Notes under the pieces: generated by a model
What the model was told of the DNA's origin: nothing
The model's database searches: none
Seen by the model: the letters and a program-made list of their open reading frames with translations, nothing else
Position numbers and translations under genes: made by a program
Source: Phorcus lineatus
Lineage: Eukaryota; Mollusca; Gastropoda; Trochida; Trochidae
Direction of reading: 5' to 3'
DNA length: 64,000 nucleotides
NCBI GenBank assembly: GCA_921293015.1
Contig: OV121086.1
Span: forward strand, 44,595,402-44,659,401
Part shown: piece after piece, positions 23,666 to 38,600 of the stretch
Layout of the letters: each line of letters starts with the position of its first letter
Numbering within the stretch: the stretch's first letter is position 1

Positions 23666-26600
23666 TTACTTCCTTGTTGCAATTGACTCTACGTTGTAAT
23701 AATGTTGATCTTCTTCCTGCTCATGTCCGTTGCTTTCTTCCTTGTCAAATCCTACTGCATCCAGATGGTTGTACGTGCTGTCCCATCGGTCGATCTCTGG
23801 TTGACGACCAGCGATATCATAATCATTCTCTCCATCAGTATGGAGATGATTGTAGCAGTTATCTACATATCCAGGCTTACTGTCTGCACCAGCCCTGTTG
23901 TATACATCCTGATCATCAAAACCTTTATCTAAATCCGGGTGGCTAGTTTCTGTATTTACATGTTCAACTTCCACTTTCGTAGTTTTTCTTTGCGGTTTGT
24001 TGACTTGGCTGTACGGTTCTGATACGCTGTTGTCAAAGTTGTTGTCCTCACCTGGTGCATAGGCGGCTTGGCCAGCAGGTTGCACAGACATGTATGATGG
24101 GGTTAGGTTTCTATCCTGTGGACCTGAATCGTAGGTCAAGTTCTCGGTTCCAGCTTGAAATCGCACGACTCTTCTCTGTTCCTTGTGGAAGCAAAACATC
24201 TCCCTTCTGTAATGTAAATCAATATGAAAAAAAAATTCTTCATTATATGTTATGAAGGATCGTTTATCAAACTCAAACTCAAACAATTTAGGGTAATTTA
24301 GGGTATAAAGTTGCAGTTAATGTGTTTAAACAAGTGGCACAATAATAGTATGCTTTTTTAAAATGTCGAAGGTACTACCTACATGTATCTCAATACTGAT
24401 TCGGTATCTGATGAGCAGACACTAACAGGCAGATAATCTATGAATTCTGAAAAGAATGCAACTTTTACCATGAATTAATACGCGAATGTACAAATTTATA
24501 CAGAAAAAAGAAAATCTATGAATATATACAGATAATTTATGAATTTATAAAGATAATCTATGAATATATAAAGATAATCTATGAATTTATTCAGAGAATC
24601 TATGAATTTATACAGAATAGCAATGAATCTCTATGAATATATACTGAGTATCTATTAATCTATGCAGATGGTGAAAACTTGCCGCAGAGATCAGGTAACA
24701 AGCGATAGCATAATCTTACCTTTTCATGATGAAAGCAGTAATCAGAACAGCTAACATAAGTACACCTCCACCAGTTGATAAATAAATGTATAGTCCTGAT
24801 AAGAGAGAGGCAATATAATATTGTATTATATATGTGACGTTTATATTCGATAACACTAATGATTTAAGGTATTAAAACGAAATTACTATATTAATACACT
24901 AACTTTAACTTGCAGAAATATGATAACTTGGTACCATTTCGGTTTCCTCTGAACGAAAAATATTGAAAATTAAATGTCGCATTCTAAATTGAGAACTCTT
25001 TCAGCATGGAATGATAATCAGACAAAGGGAGTGATTGGTTGATAAGCATTGACAAGTATCAGCTTGAGACTACATGCATCTTATGAATGCAATTGCAAAT
25101 GATAGTGAAATTAATTTGTTGTGACTTAAAACATTTTACACTGTATATACCTTGGTTATTGTTATATTTTGTTCCATCAATCATTTTTTTTCTTCCCTGT
25201 GGTCCGCCAGTGGTTGTTATTTCTATAAAAGAAATATTTTTAACAATCAAGCATGAACTCATAATATTTTACTTTTCTTCGATGAGTGAATCTTGCATCG
25301 TGCTGAGATTATTTACACTGTTGTTATCATTATACATAAAGCGACATGAGATGTTTCATACGTGCTAAAATAACAGCAGAGTTAAAATGACATCAATCAA
25401 CTTGCTTAGTCATCTCCCAAAGCCAAATGTATGATAAATAATAGTTTTCAAGGAAAATAATTACCGATGTTCGCAGTTGCTGAAGGTATATTCCCGCCTG
25501 TTTTGCTGAGGTCTAATTCTGTGGAGCTTTCTAAAGATGAAATTAGAATAAACGGTTTCGAAACATTGTAAGAGGGTCACAGCAAATTGTCAAGCATAAC
25601 ATCCATCGCGATGGGTTATTTTCATCCACAATAGAATAACTATAAAAAATATCTTGGAGGTGAGGTGATTGGTGTTTAACGCCACTTTCAAAACAATTTC
25701 ACTTATATCGCGGCTGCTAGTATTATTGCAGGGAGAAAGCCCGCAACACCATAGTGGCCATGAATCGAGGTGAATGCTGCGAGCAGCGGCTGGAACTAGC
25801 GAACCATGGGTGGTACTGTGCTGAAATTCAGTGTAGCATTGCACCCAAACCTGACTGCGTATAGAACAGTTCTTTATTGCAGACAAAGTTGCCGAGCCCC
25901 TGGTCGGATTTGAACCGAGCACCTCTTGGACAGAAGCCGAACGCGCTAACCAGTGCGCTATCCCACCCCCAAGTGTCTTGGAAGATTTGCTGTAAGCACG
26001 TTGAAGCTTTAACTGTCATCACAAAAGAGTTTGTGTTAAAGAACTAATGATTATAATACATGATTTATATAAGAGGCCATTATTGGTAATAATATGGTAA
26101 AAATTCATTGTGGTAAAAGTTATAGAAAACTAATCACATGTTTTCAAAATTTCTCAAACATGCAGCTTCCAGAAATTCTGATACGCTTTATGCTTGAGAA
26201 AATGCAGTAGGTATTCGTCTTCATCTAGATGATGTACCAGTTCAAAATTAATAATGGTTTATATACTTTCATATGTTGTAGGCGATAACGGTAAATCAGT
26301 ATATCACCTGTGTCTGGTTGTTCAAAATATGCTTAATTGAACTAAGAAAAATGCAATATTTATTGCCTGCATTGTAATGGAACGTTACAGCAATAGAGTG
26401 TAAAAGCTAGAGGATAATTATCATATCCCATAGCATTCCCCCCCCCCCCCCCCCCATAGTTCTTAAATGAACTGTGTAAACCAGAATGAAATTGTATTTA
26501 TTATATTACCAGTTGTTGAAAGTTGGAATCTGCTTGTAACCTCTTCTGTTGCCATTGATTTTTCTGAAAACGGGATACAGACAGTGTGTTATGTTTGGGT

Positions 26601-29600
26601 GAGCAAGTGAGATAAGCAATGCGTTATAAATCACATTATGAACAAATATGACGTCCATTGTTATGATGTTCGAAAGGATAATGTTAAATTTATAAAGAGT
26701 TTTAAAGATTAAACGAGACGAATGGAAATAACTTTTCAAATATAAAAACTGTTTTTATATACACTCAAAGTAACTTTAATTGTTGAAATAGCAAAGATTA
26801 TTAGTACATCACGTCCATGAATTTACAGGGTATTAAACAAATTGACATTATGCCAAATATACACTCCATGAAAGACACATTTTCCCTGATAATATAGAAC
26901 CATTAAATCGTTATCAGTAAAGTTGCATTCTTTTAGAACTTAGAAACAAATAGAAAGTCCATATGAATATGAATGAACGTTGATTTTAATTCACATGGTC
27001 TAAGATTTCGAAGATATAAATTTTGAAGCCTATCTGATGACAGAAAATATCAGATGCTTTGATTTAATCGACATCAATGGTATTTCTGTCCAAGAAAAAG
27101 AAATCATAATGGGCACAAATATGTTTTGATAAATACTCTTTTGCCCTTTCCTACGGGTTGCTGGCTTATTCAAACGCCGAAGTCATCGTCACATTAGCCG
27201 TTTTAAGAAGTTAATATCTTCCATGCTGCGCATTGTTGACATATAATTTATGTCATTCCTTTTTATGTTTAACTCCCTTATTTTTGAAAATCGTTAACTA
27301 GAAAATCGTATAGTAAATCTAAAATCTATCACTGCATCGTGAAGCGGATAGATTAGACTTTTTTCCAATTTGTATCAACAAATATCTTGACGACAATGCA
27401 ATACATGTATAGTTAAATTCTTTTTTAACAAATTTTCGACATTAATATTTTGATAATAATTGATATTAAAGCATATTTTACAGAAGTAATTTAGATTGTT
27501 TATTCTTAAGGCAACAATTATTTAAACATTTTATGTCTCGCTCAAGGGTTTTCATAAATTGTGCTTAGGATAAGAACGTAAAGGCAACCTGTCACAAGAG
27601 ACGATTTTCAGCCGAAGGTTCAACAATGAATCTTATGTATGATAGCATTAAATGTTTCGACGGTAGAAACGGTATAGAGGAAATAAACATATATCAAGAA
27701 GAAAGAGTTTAAACTTTAGATACAAACCATTTTCAGGTGAATTGTTGGCACACAGTGCTCGTACTTCCCAGTGACATGGCCTCCATTCAGGAGATAAGCT
27801 GTTACCAATGTACCGAACAGCCAAGCACTTCGTATTCGATTCATAATAATCCCCATAGCTATTGTCTACTTCACTCCCTAGGTGATAAAATTATACATGT
27901 TTTTATCAATGATAATGCCTAACATAACCGGAAATAATACTTTAATTCGTTATTGTTTTATCGAATATGTCCTAACCATGTGTCAGTGCCTCTATTGTAA
28001 CTATAAACTTGTGGTACAGAGTGCAGAAAACGTGTTTAATTATACGAATGGATCTTGACAGCTTGTCTGTGTTCTTTCAACATAACGATGAGGTGTACAG
28101 TTATAAGATTATCGTTATTTAGAGAGGATATGTAATTGTTACTATCATGTCATAAGCGTAAATACAAAAATTGAAAAAACATTTGAGAACAGCAACGTTT
28201 AAATGTCAGCATGCTTTACCGTTTCGTAGGAACAAAGGGATACGATAACGTTTCGAAATTATTCAATAAAATAAAAAGATATCCATCAATGAAAATCAAC
28301 AATGAATTGATTTTCGTATTAGTCTTTATCATTTTACTAAAAAGATTACCATTAATCCATATCCTCCTTGACCACTTGTACAATCCAATCCAGTGACGAG
28401 TGTATCGTGGCAAGATTTTGAAAAAATTCTCTTTGTTTTCATTAGTCAACTTCACCAAATTACAGCGGTTGCTGGCAGATTGCCAGGATAACTCATCACA
28501 GGTGGTGCACATGTCGTCAATACATTTTTTGTATCTATAACCTGAAATTAACGATTGCCATTTCAACTGAATGCATCTATGTGAATCTACTAAAACGTTT
28601 GTGAGATGTAATTAGATCGCTTTTCTCAAGAAACAATGTACATAATTACGGCCGGTTAAATCGTTTGTAAAATGTATAAGATAACAATATTAAATGTGAT
28701 CAAGGATCCACGATGATATAGTTGTCGTACATGTACATAATCTTGTACATAATTATAGTTTACAAGATGATTACTACATAATGATAGAAATATATTTACC
28801 ATATCTATGACAGACCCAATGACTAGTTTGAACAGCTGAAACACATCGTCGATATTGTTAGGATATTTTCAATTTATCCAAACATTGCTTTTACTAAAAA
28901 TATTCTGATTCTAAAATACACTTTTGATTAAATCTTTTATTCTTTTTCTTTAAAGAAAACGAACTTCTAGATGTAACTTCTTCATAACGAATGACAAGTT
29001 TCGCGGCTAGAACGGAAAAATAATTACGAATTTTAGATATTGTTTTCGAAAATAAAGGTACCGATGTTATATATTAAGTTTTGAATGAGAAAATCTTTAA
29101 CAATTGTTTACCGCCTGGATTTTGCATGCTTCGTTTAATGCTTTGATTACATTTGAGACATGTAATTATAATTCTTAAATAAAGTCAAACGTCATGTACG
29201 TACATGTAGTGGAACAAACTGCATAACGAGATACATTGCACTCTCCTGATGCAAGATAAAAATTTGACCAGTACAATGCTTTCTCCTTATGTGCATACGC
29301 ACAATCTCCATGAAGCTCTACCCTCTGGAGTAAATCTAGAAAAGGAAAACATACGCAGTTACAGGTAACTGGCAAGACCAGCATAAGGTTTACAATTAGA
29401 ATTTTGTTTAGATACAAAATTACTACTACTTTTATTGAGGACATGTGCTTGGAAAATTGACTTTTAACAAAGTCTTTCAAATTTCTTTACCAGTTTTGTA
29501 AACCGACATCTCATTGGCGTTGCCGCAGTTTTCATAGAAGTTTCCGGGGCATGGGTATTCAGTTGTTTCCCTCCGCACCCTGTAAAATCCTTCAGAGTCG

Positions 29601-32600
29601 TCCAAACAGTAACACGATGTGCCCTGAACACAAAGGGTTGATTACAACGCTGATCATAAGTACATTGTAATTTGTATGTTACATTATTTTCATTTCAACA
29701 AGCACAATCGATTAAAAGTTAATCTATTACTAGGAAAAATTTATCACTCATGATAATAAAGTAAACATTTTGTTATTGAAGACTGAATACTTTCGTATTC
29801 CATACTTATTTCTCGAGTAGTCACAATCGATCACCCTTCGTGCTAAAATGTTCCACCAATGAAAAGATTTTGCTTTGTATCTTGCTCTTTACCAACTAAA
29901 TTTGCGGATACAGAAGGTCACTATAAAGCCAAAGCCACAATCAGTTCAAGGGGAAATTTGTTTTTTATCGATGAGCGAAGATATTAATTTGAAGCCAAAT
30001 TCTATAAAAAGGACTGCAAAGAGAGAAATAGTGCTTTTTAGAGCCTTGCTTGAGTAATTGATGTAATAATATCATTTGCTGACAGTAATCAAAGCGCAGA
30101 CATTTTGAGTATTCTTTATGAATCAAAATGGTTTTGGGGTTAAAACACTGTGCCTTTTGAAACACGTAATGCAATATACCATCAGAATAAAATTTCTTTT
30201 TCTTTATATAAAACACTGTCAGTGTGACATGACCTGAATACGTACATATTCTCCAAATAGCTCACAATGAACGTACGGAATCATTTGGTAGATTTGTTTT
30301 GAAACCTTGCTGGCGGTCAATGAGGGGTGATACCTGATTGCTCTTATTCCGTCATGACTCAAAATCTTACGTCGTTATCCTATACATGGTTCATCACATT
30401 TATTATACAAAAAAGAATAAACTATTTACTTTGAATAAATTGTAGGATTGTTCCATGGCAGTGTAATAATGACCTAAATGTTTCGCGTTATGACAAAACA
30501 CGCTACACGCTACGTCAAGCCATCGAGATTTTAAATGCCATAACCGATTGGACCTAATAATTAATTACTACGTATTATTTTTATTGCCAAAATGAACATT
30601 TCATCATCGAATGATCAATAGTTATTTAAGTTTTATTTTATATCAATTTCATGAATAAACACTACTTAGTATGATCAATCGGTCAATGCCAGAGAGCGTT
30701 TTATTGACTGACCTCTGATCGGATATAACTACTTTGGTTATCCGATATCTGTTAAGAAAGTAAACTTACAGAGAGTCCAAAGTAAGTTTTGTAGTAACAT
30801 CTTGTGTAGCACTGTATCACTGAATTCCCAGGTAAGTGAAAATCTACTGTTCGACGGTTGTTTGTCAGAAAACCCATATGTCTACAGAGTGGGCTGTTAT
30901 CTGAAAAATAGTGTGTGAGAAATGGTCCTAATTGAACATGAAATTTATACAACTCCCTAGTTCCATTTCTGCCTCGAATAGATGCGCAACAATTTCATCA
31001 ACAAGAGACCTAAAACCTTCATCCCTACGTCAACTAGACGATCATTTTTGTTTCAAAATATGAACAAAGCACCTTTGATTCAACTTATTCTAAACTCATC
31101 GGCAACAGAAACTTATCACTTTTTAAATCGAATTATGCGATTTATAGTGTCTGCTATAGGTTTATAAATATGCTAAAAACATTCACCAAAACGCATTCTG
31201 TGGACTAGTAACAATCGTTATTCCATGATTTTAAGTAACTTTCGTGCAATCACGTAAACGTGAAAAACAGAATAATTGCACGTGCAACAGTTTTGAATAA
31301 ATACCGACGTCTGTCAGAACAATGAAGCAGTCTAAAAAGGAACACAAAAGAAATGCCGAGACTATCACAACGAGACCGCAACAGAGCTCTTGGTATGGCA
31401 GAAATGGGGGCGACGCAACGTCAAATTGCAAGAAACGTAGATTGCAGCCAAGCAACAATCAACAACTTATTGAATCGTTACCAGGTAACAGGACCGTCCA
31501 AGGGATGGGTCGACCGAGGGTTACGACGGCTGCCCAGGATCGACACATCCGCGTAAAACACCTACGCAACCGTCGCGTGACGGCGACATCTACGGTTACG
31601 ACAGCACTTAGGCACCGCATCAGCCCACGAACTGTTCTTCGACGACTACGCATGTCAGGAATCAGAGCCTATCGTCCTGGAATGCCATTGACCTTGAACA
31701 CTGTACGTCGGTGACAGCGGCGTGAGTGCTATGAGAGTGCTGTTCAGTGATGAAAGTCGTTTCAACTTGTTTGGGAATGATGGCCGAGTTCGTGTATATC
31801 GACGTTTTGCGAACGATTTCGACCAAACTGTGTCGGCGGAGTTAGTGTGTTGGTATGGGGTGGTATTTGCAGGCAACAAACAACTCAACTTGTAATCATT
31901 CATGGAAATTAGATTGTCCAAAGGTACAGGGATGAAGTGCAGCCTGTTGTGTTGCCAAGAGCTACCCTTCTACAACATGACAATGCTCGACCACACACTG
32001 CTAGACTTGTGAATGATTACCTCAATAACGTTAACGTCAACGTCTTGCCTTGGCCGTCACAATCGCCGGATTTGAATCCAATCGAGCATATATGGGATCA
32101 TATTGGAAACGCTTGAGACAACGCAATGTGCCCCCAGCAAATCGACAGCAACTTGAGCTCGTATTGATTGATCTGCGGCGAAGACTTCCTCCTGACGTAA
32201 TCAAACGACATCCATGAGGAGACGTGTACTAGGGTGCATTGACGCATACACGTTACTAAAACATGTTGACCCATTTTTACATGAAATCATGCTTCATGTT
32301 TAATGATGTCTGTTATTGTGCAATTTTTATTTTGACCCAATTCCATTTTGGTTCAACATTTGAATAAATGTACTATTGATAGAACAATGGTGGTTTTGCA
32401 TAGCGGTTGGAAATTAGTTGTGTCAATAAATTGATAAAAATAAACAAGATATGTGTCTTGTCGTCATTTTTATGAGCGAATAAAGGCGGTGATAAGTTTC
32501 TTTTGCCGACTAAATTATTACACCAAAGAGTTTCCCCATTGCTGTGTTCATTAAGCTAGTCGTACCTGTCCATTTCCACTGAGACGTCTCCAAAGCACCA

Positions 32601-35600
32601 ACCCAATAGTATCTATTTGGTGTAAGGTTGGAAGGACTGTACATAGATTTCGGTATGTACAGGTCACTGTTGGGTTCTTCTTTGCATAGGGCTCTTCCCT
32701 CCCACCAACTACCTCCTTTAGACGTGAGTTTGATGCTCTCTGTTGATGCTGAAATATACGTTTGTGAAACTAAAAAGGTTGCCGTGTGGTATTGGCTGTT
32801 ATTATTACATTTCTGTCCTTCATAAGACAATCTAAAGAATATACCCTAATGACAAGAGTGTTCTGACATAGTTTTGCTTTGATTGTCCTTGGGAAGTATT
32901 GTAATTATAACTTGTTCAAAATTACCTTTAACCAAATAATGTCTTACAGAATTTAGCCGACAACAAAGACGTTATGTCTGGAATTAGAGACCAGGTTAAA
33001 TACAGCTGAGTAAGAGGCAGGTCTGAAAGTGAAGGTTGGAATGTATGTCCCAAAACCTCCTTTAGTGAGTAAAATTTGAACCAAAAATGACCTTTTCGTC
33101 GTGGTCACCATATATATGTTGATATATAGCTCAGTTTTTGTTTTGTTCCATTACTGATATAAATTCAAAAGATAGATTTCATGTTGAAAGGATGGTATAT
33201 TGTTCAGAGCTTAGTTCCGATTTGAATAAAATATATACTGGTAACGCGACCTTGAATAATCTCAAATTAGAGAAATGGCAAAGTCTCAATGTATAAAAAG
33301 TTTAAAATCTTGACATTCAAAACCCAATGTTGGTTTGAATTTTTGTGTCAGAATGTTTTTATAATATTTCACAATACTTGGCTAATAGATAAACAAAACC
33401 AATACATATTCAAACTGCATGTAAAAACAATGTAGTATTAGACGTATTGTTCCAGTGGTAAAAACGAGTGTAAAAGAAATGCTGGAATATACACATACAT
33501 TTATCATCCAAAACTCTGTTCCACAGGAGATATCTCTTGTGGAAGATCAAGCGATATCTCCTAGGAGATATCTTTTTGGCAGCAGATTTTGAACAATGCC
33601 CCTCTGACGTCAAGTATATGACATCACAGTTGTTTTACATCATCAAGTAATGCTATGACGTCATAAACACTACGACGTCACAATGCAATTACATCACCGC
33701 GCATGGAGTCTTAGGGCAGCAGGGTGTTCAGTAATGTTCATTTGTTAATTAGAAGATAAATAGTTGCGTTTGTAAAATTTCCGGGATTCATTGTTATTCA
33801 ACATGCGCAAATTTAGTTTAAAACCGACGATATTGTAACATGACCGTTAGTTATTAGAAGTTTAAGAGCGAACTCTGTTTTTGCGTACTTATTTTTGTGT
33901 GGAAAGGACTTTGCGACTGTTCTATTTCTGTAAGAGGTGAAATAAGGTTTAACTAATGTGAATTCCCGGCATTAATTACATTGCAAACATCGTTGTGATA
34001 TTAGCAAATAGTGGCATTCGTAACAGCGAGACCTTATAACATACTTGTTTGATTCGAGACCGAAATCAAAAATTATAAAGCTCGTAGAAAAACATCGTAA
34101 AACCTCGAGTACAAATGTCTTGAACTAGCCCACAACTATTGTGACAGCGACGCAAACATTGTGACGTCAAAACGGTTGGCCTTTGTGACGTCATACCATA
34201 GGAACGGCATTCGAAAGAAGGCGTCCGCATGAAACTTTGCGGCAAACTTGGACAAAGTAAGCCGGTTGAAAAGATTTTCGTTCTTAAAAAATAAATCATA
34301 TTAAAGTGTATTTGTGATATCTACCGGTTGACACAATATAAACAAGGACAAAGACAACTGTCAAATCGGAGTACGGCACGAATTTTCTAAGAAACTGGAA
34401 AATTAAAACTTGAATCGGGCCAGCACTAGTGAAAGTGTTGTATCAATTCGAGGTGATTCGCCTTTGCTGATTTGCGGGTATTCATTGTCATTCAACATAG
34501 GGTAATTTTTTCGAATCGACCAATCAGAATCGAGGATACAACGAAGTCATGTTACAATCAAACCCAGCAGGCAATCTGCCGTTGTATCAACGTTGAAACG
34601 ACGTCGTTTATCAACGTTGAAATAACGTTGAAATTTGATTGGATTTGAAATTTGCGGCGACGTCGAAATCTGACGTCATTTCCACGTCGGTTCAACGTTG
34701 AAGCAATGACGTTGTATCGACGTTGAAAAGACGTCATATCGACGTTAAGGCTTGATGATCATTCAGATTGTGTTAGTTTTGTTTAGTTTTTATATTTTTA
34801 GCCATGCATCATCTGTGAGGCTGTAATCTAAACATCAGCTCTTTCAAAGACCTTGGTTAAAGAGTCTGATGGCTGCAATTATCCAAATAATGGAAATTAA
34901 ATAATAGTGAGGGTGTTTGTGTTTATATGACAGTGCAACGATTTAGATTAAAGTGTCACCAAAAAAATGTTTGTTACAAATGGGCAATTACCATTTTTTA
35001 AGAACTACTAACTTTATTCAAATTGAAAATTTATCTTGTCATTTGTGAACTTTACTGAAAAAATAAAAACTGTTGAAAAATACAACATACCTTGTTAACT
35101 CTAATTAGTTATAAGAACAGAATTACCTCCCTTTATTGTGAAATTGAAAGAAATCAACTTTTTTTTATCAAATCCAATATTAATAACACTTTTTAAATGT
35201 CAATGATAGCTGTTCGTTTTAGCATTTTTTATTTCATTCTTTAAAAATTCTTAAATTATTTGATGTTATAAATAATAATGAAATGTCATAAAAGTAGTTA
35301 GTTGTCAGTTTTAAGTTGTTCTGATGACGTTGAAACAACGTCAAAAACCAACCAAATTTCAACGTCAGGAAACTAACGTTGTTCCGACGTCGAAAAATGG
35401 TCGATCGACGTCCTGACCTGCAATCAACCAAATTTCGACGTCGAAATGACGTCAGATGCCTGCTGGGAATGTAATGAAAAATGATTTCGGATGATAAATA
35501 GAATCTCACCCTCATGTCTTCTGATATCAAATATATCAACACTCGTTATATTCGTAACTTTTATCAACTCGTGTTGATATATTTGATATCAGCAGACACT

Positions 35601-38600
35601 TGGGTGAGATATTCTCTATATACATCACCATGGATGATTGAAAACCTTTTTGTATGTTTTATTTTTGTGGACAAGTGTAATTATATTTATTCAACCTAAA
35701 TCCTTTATCGTAAATCGTCCTCGTAAATTAAACAGTAAATCCCATTCCGCATTCCAATCCCACTTTTTTATATTATTCCGTTTTATTTTAACTATGCAAC
35801 TTTTCGTGGTGACTCGTAGTCGTCTGCTCACGTCAACAGTCATCAACGTAAAGTCAAAACTATAATCGTAAGTATTTCAACAAATTAATCATTTTAACAC
35901 TTTCTGCAAAGCATATATAAGTCTGTGATTACTCTTTCCACATGCTCATGTTTGCTATTGTTGTTTATGATCGTGAGTTTAGCCAAATTGTTATTGCAAA
36001 GTGCCGGTAGTGTCGACCTTCACAGTAACGATAGTGAAAGGGTCTCGATGTACATCAGTTGGTTATAATGGCATAGATATTTAATACTGTCAAGGAATAT
36101 TGTATTGAAGTAGTCCCTAGTAGATCAGTACAGTTATTCTAGACTTTATGGACCTTGTGTAAATGATTTCTACTGCAGTGTTGCCAGTAAATGAGGCGCA
36201 CGGTATTGTAGGTCAGGGGTCACGAGGCAATAGCGCGCCACTGAAGATTTTTATGTTTGAATTAATAACAAGCATTATTGTGACTGGGTGTTAATGTATT
36301 TTAAAGCTACATAGTTTCCTTTCACATTACTTTCAGTAAATAATATTGCTATTCATGTAATTTGGAAGTTATTGGCCACAACTTTCATGAAGTGTAACGA
36401 CCCCAGAGGTCATAGGTCATAGGTCAAAGGTCATAGGTCATCATTGCATAGATTCGGCTGTATGCTGTTTAACACTGTCAGCTCTAACAATCTGTTTTGG
36501 TTATTATCTCTTGCCGTAGAACAACATGATGTGTTAATCTAACTATAATTATTGTTATTTGGAACATTAATAACTGTTATAGTGCTAGATAATGTCAGTT
36601 TTTGCAATATTGTGTATTATATTTGAAAGGTTAATTCTATTTGGTAGTTGCATTCATCAGATGTTGTTGTGATGAATTCATAATCAGTGTTGAGTTTCAT
36701 ATTGCATTTATATCAGTAAATATAAATGAAGTTGTAATGCAAGTAAAGATGCATTATTGATTTGATGGGATAAATATTGTTATTTCCAATACTCTGCATA
36801 GCTTTTCATGATTTTACATTTATCTCAGTAAAGATAAATTGCAGTTATTGTTGCAGAAATTGATGTGTGCATTAATAATATTGTAAGATAAACATATATT
36901 GCTAGTGTTTATCCCATACCTTATTTGATTATTGTTCATGTGCAAGTATTGATTTCAACTTTGTTGTGTTGCAGGGCAAACTGTATGCAGTGTGCTAACT
37001 GCCGCCCTTTACCTTATCCTTACATTACTGTTTATTCATTCTCCAAATGAGAATAAAACTTGATAATATCAAGAACTTGCTTTGTCATGGATAATGAACC
37101 TGTCTACATTTTCAAACCAATTTTACATTATACTCGTACATTAACACTACGATACAGTACTAAGGTCAGGTCGAGTTACACAAACAGTGAAATGTTGGCA
37201 ATAATTTGTAAAATAAGTTTATCTTCACAAGTTACCATTGCTATATATAGAGATTATTACACGACCAAATGTGTCATATGATATATACGAAACGAGTGTC
37301 AAATGTTGTATTACCCGAGCGAGAGCGAGGGTAATACAACATTTTGACACGAGTTTCGTATATATCATATGACACACTTGCGAGTGTAATAATTTTTTTA
37401 TTATCCATATAAGTTTTGTTAGAATTCCCCCGAAAACGATGAATTTAGCATACGAAACGCATGAAGTAGAAACTAGGTCATTGCGCACTGATACTTTACG
37501 GCGAGGTCAGTGACAGGAAATATAGTGCACAGTTAAGTCTCTAGCTTTGTCTAATAGAGAGAAACATACGGGGAAAATAACGGAAGTTTATGACCATTTA
37601 CTTTACTCGTTTACGTTATGCAAGTAACATATCGACACTGCTTTCACAAATAGCGAAACTGTTACATCGCTGTGGAAAGATAAAAGTTCACATAGTAGTG
37701 ACGCGGCCATTTTAACGTGTTGAGCGACGTTCAAGCAAGACCGCTGGAATGAGTTACTCAGCTGAAGATATGTGACAGAATTGAAATTCAACTTAACATG
37801 TTTAATAACTTTGAATATTAATATGGCATCATCGATGAAACGTTAGTGTTTACGTTCGAAGGTTTTATTCGCCATCTGACGAGAGTTCGAGCGGACGTTA
37901 GATTCTCCGTTGAGGCGATGTAGGCGACATGCACTCAGTCACACCGGCACCCGACCCGATAGAGTGATGTTGTATGAGTAGAACTCTCAAACGATAATGA
38001 GGAATTTGTTCGAATTTACCTGCTTCCTTACGAATCACAAACACATTTAAACTTCCACGTGGCTGAATTATTTCAATCATCCTACCTTAAGCTTTGCCGT
38101 ATATTTCAACAAGAGAGTTGACAGGCGAAAACGTCGCCATATTGTCGGCTAGTGCTACGTAGACTTGTGAAAATTTTACAACCAAATTTTGCAGGAAAAC
38201 TGGAAAATAACGTATGCAAAGTTATTATATGAATAATTTATGAATAAAGAAAGCGTTTATTGTTGTTATGATTCCCGACTTGTAATCTCGTCTCATCGTG
38301 ATTGAAAACCGTGAATGAAGTTTACGCTACGTAGTACAAATAAATGAATGGAGAAAGTAGTCCCTGGTCTCGTTCACAGAGGTCAAGGTCATATTTCAAC
38401 CAATCAGATACGCCAAAAGTGATATGTGCACATGTGCTCGTATCGAAAATATTAACTCGCTTATCATCAACCATATGGATAATAAATATGGATATGGATG
38501 AATAATGAAACTGACTACGTTTTTTTTCTAAGAATAGACTTGTTTGCAACATGCAGGATGTTGTTCGATTGAAGATACAGCTTTTGAAAATGATGATTTA

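Noticed and set aside
23674..23946. Plus-strand frames of 76-90 codons, one strongly hydrophobic
   Set aside because: Antisense shadows of the cytoplasmic-tail exon of the lectin receptor, whose frame has family, phase and splice support.
36960..37070. Possible terminal exon of a non-coding RNA (ttgcag acceptor, GAATAAAAC near 37053)
   Set aside because: An acceptor-like and a poly(A)-like signal occur together, but there is no upstream exon or promoter, and such pairs arise by chance in AT-rich DNA.
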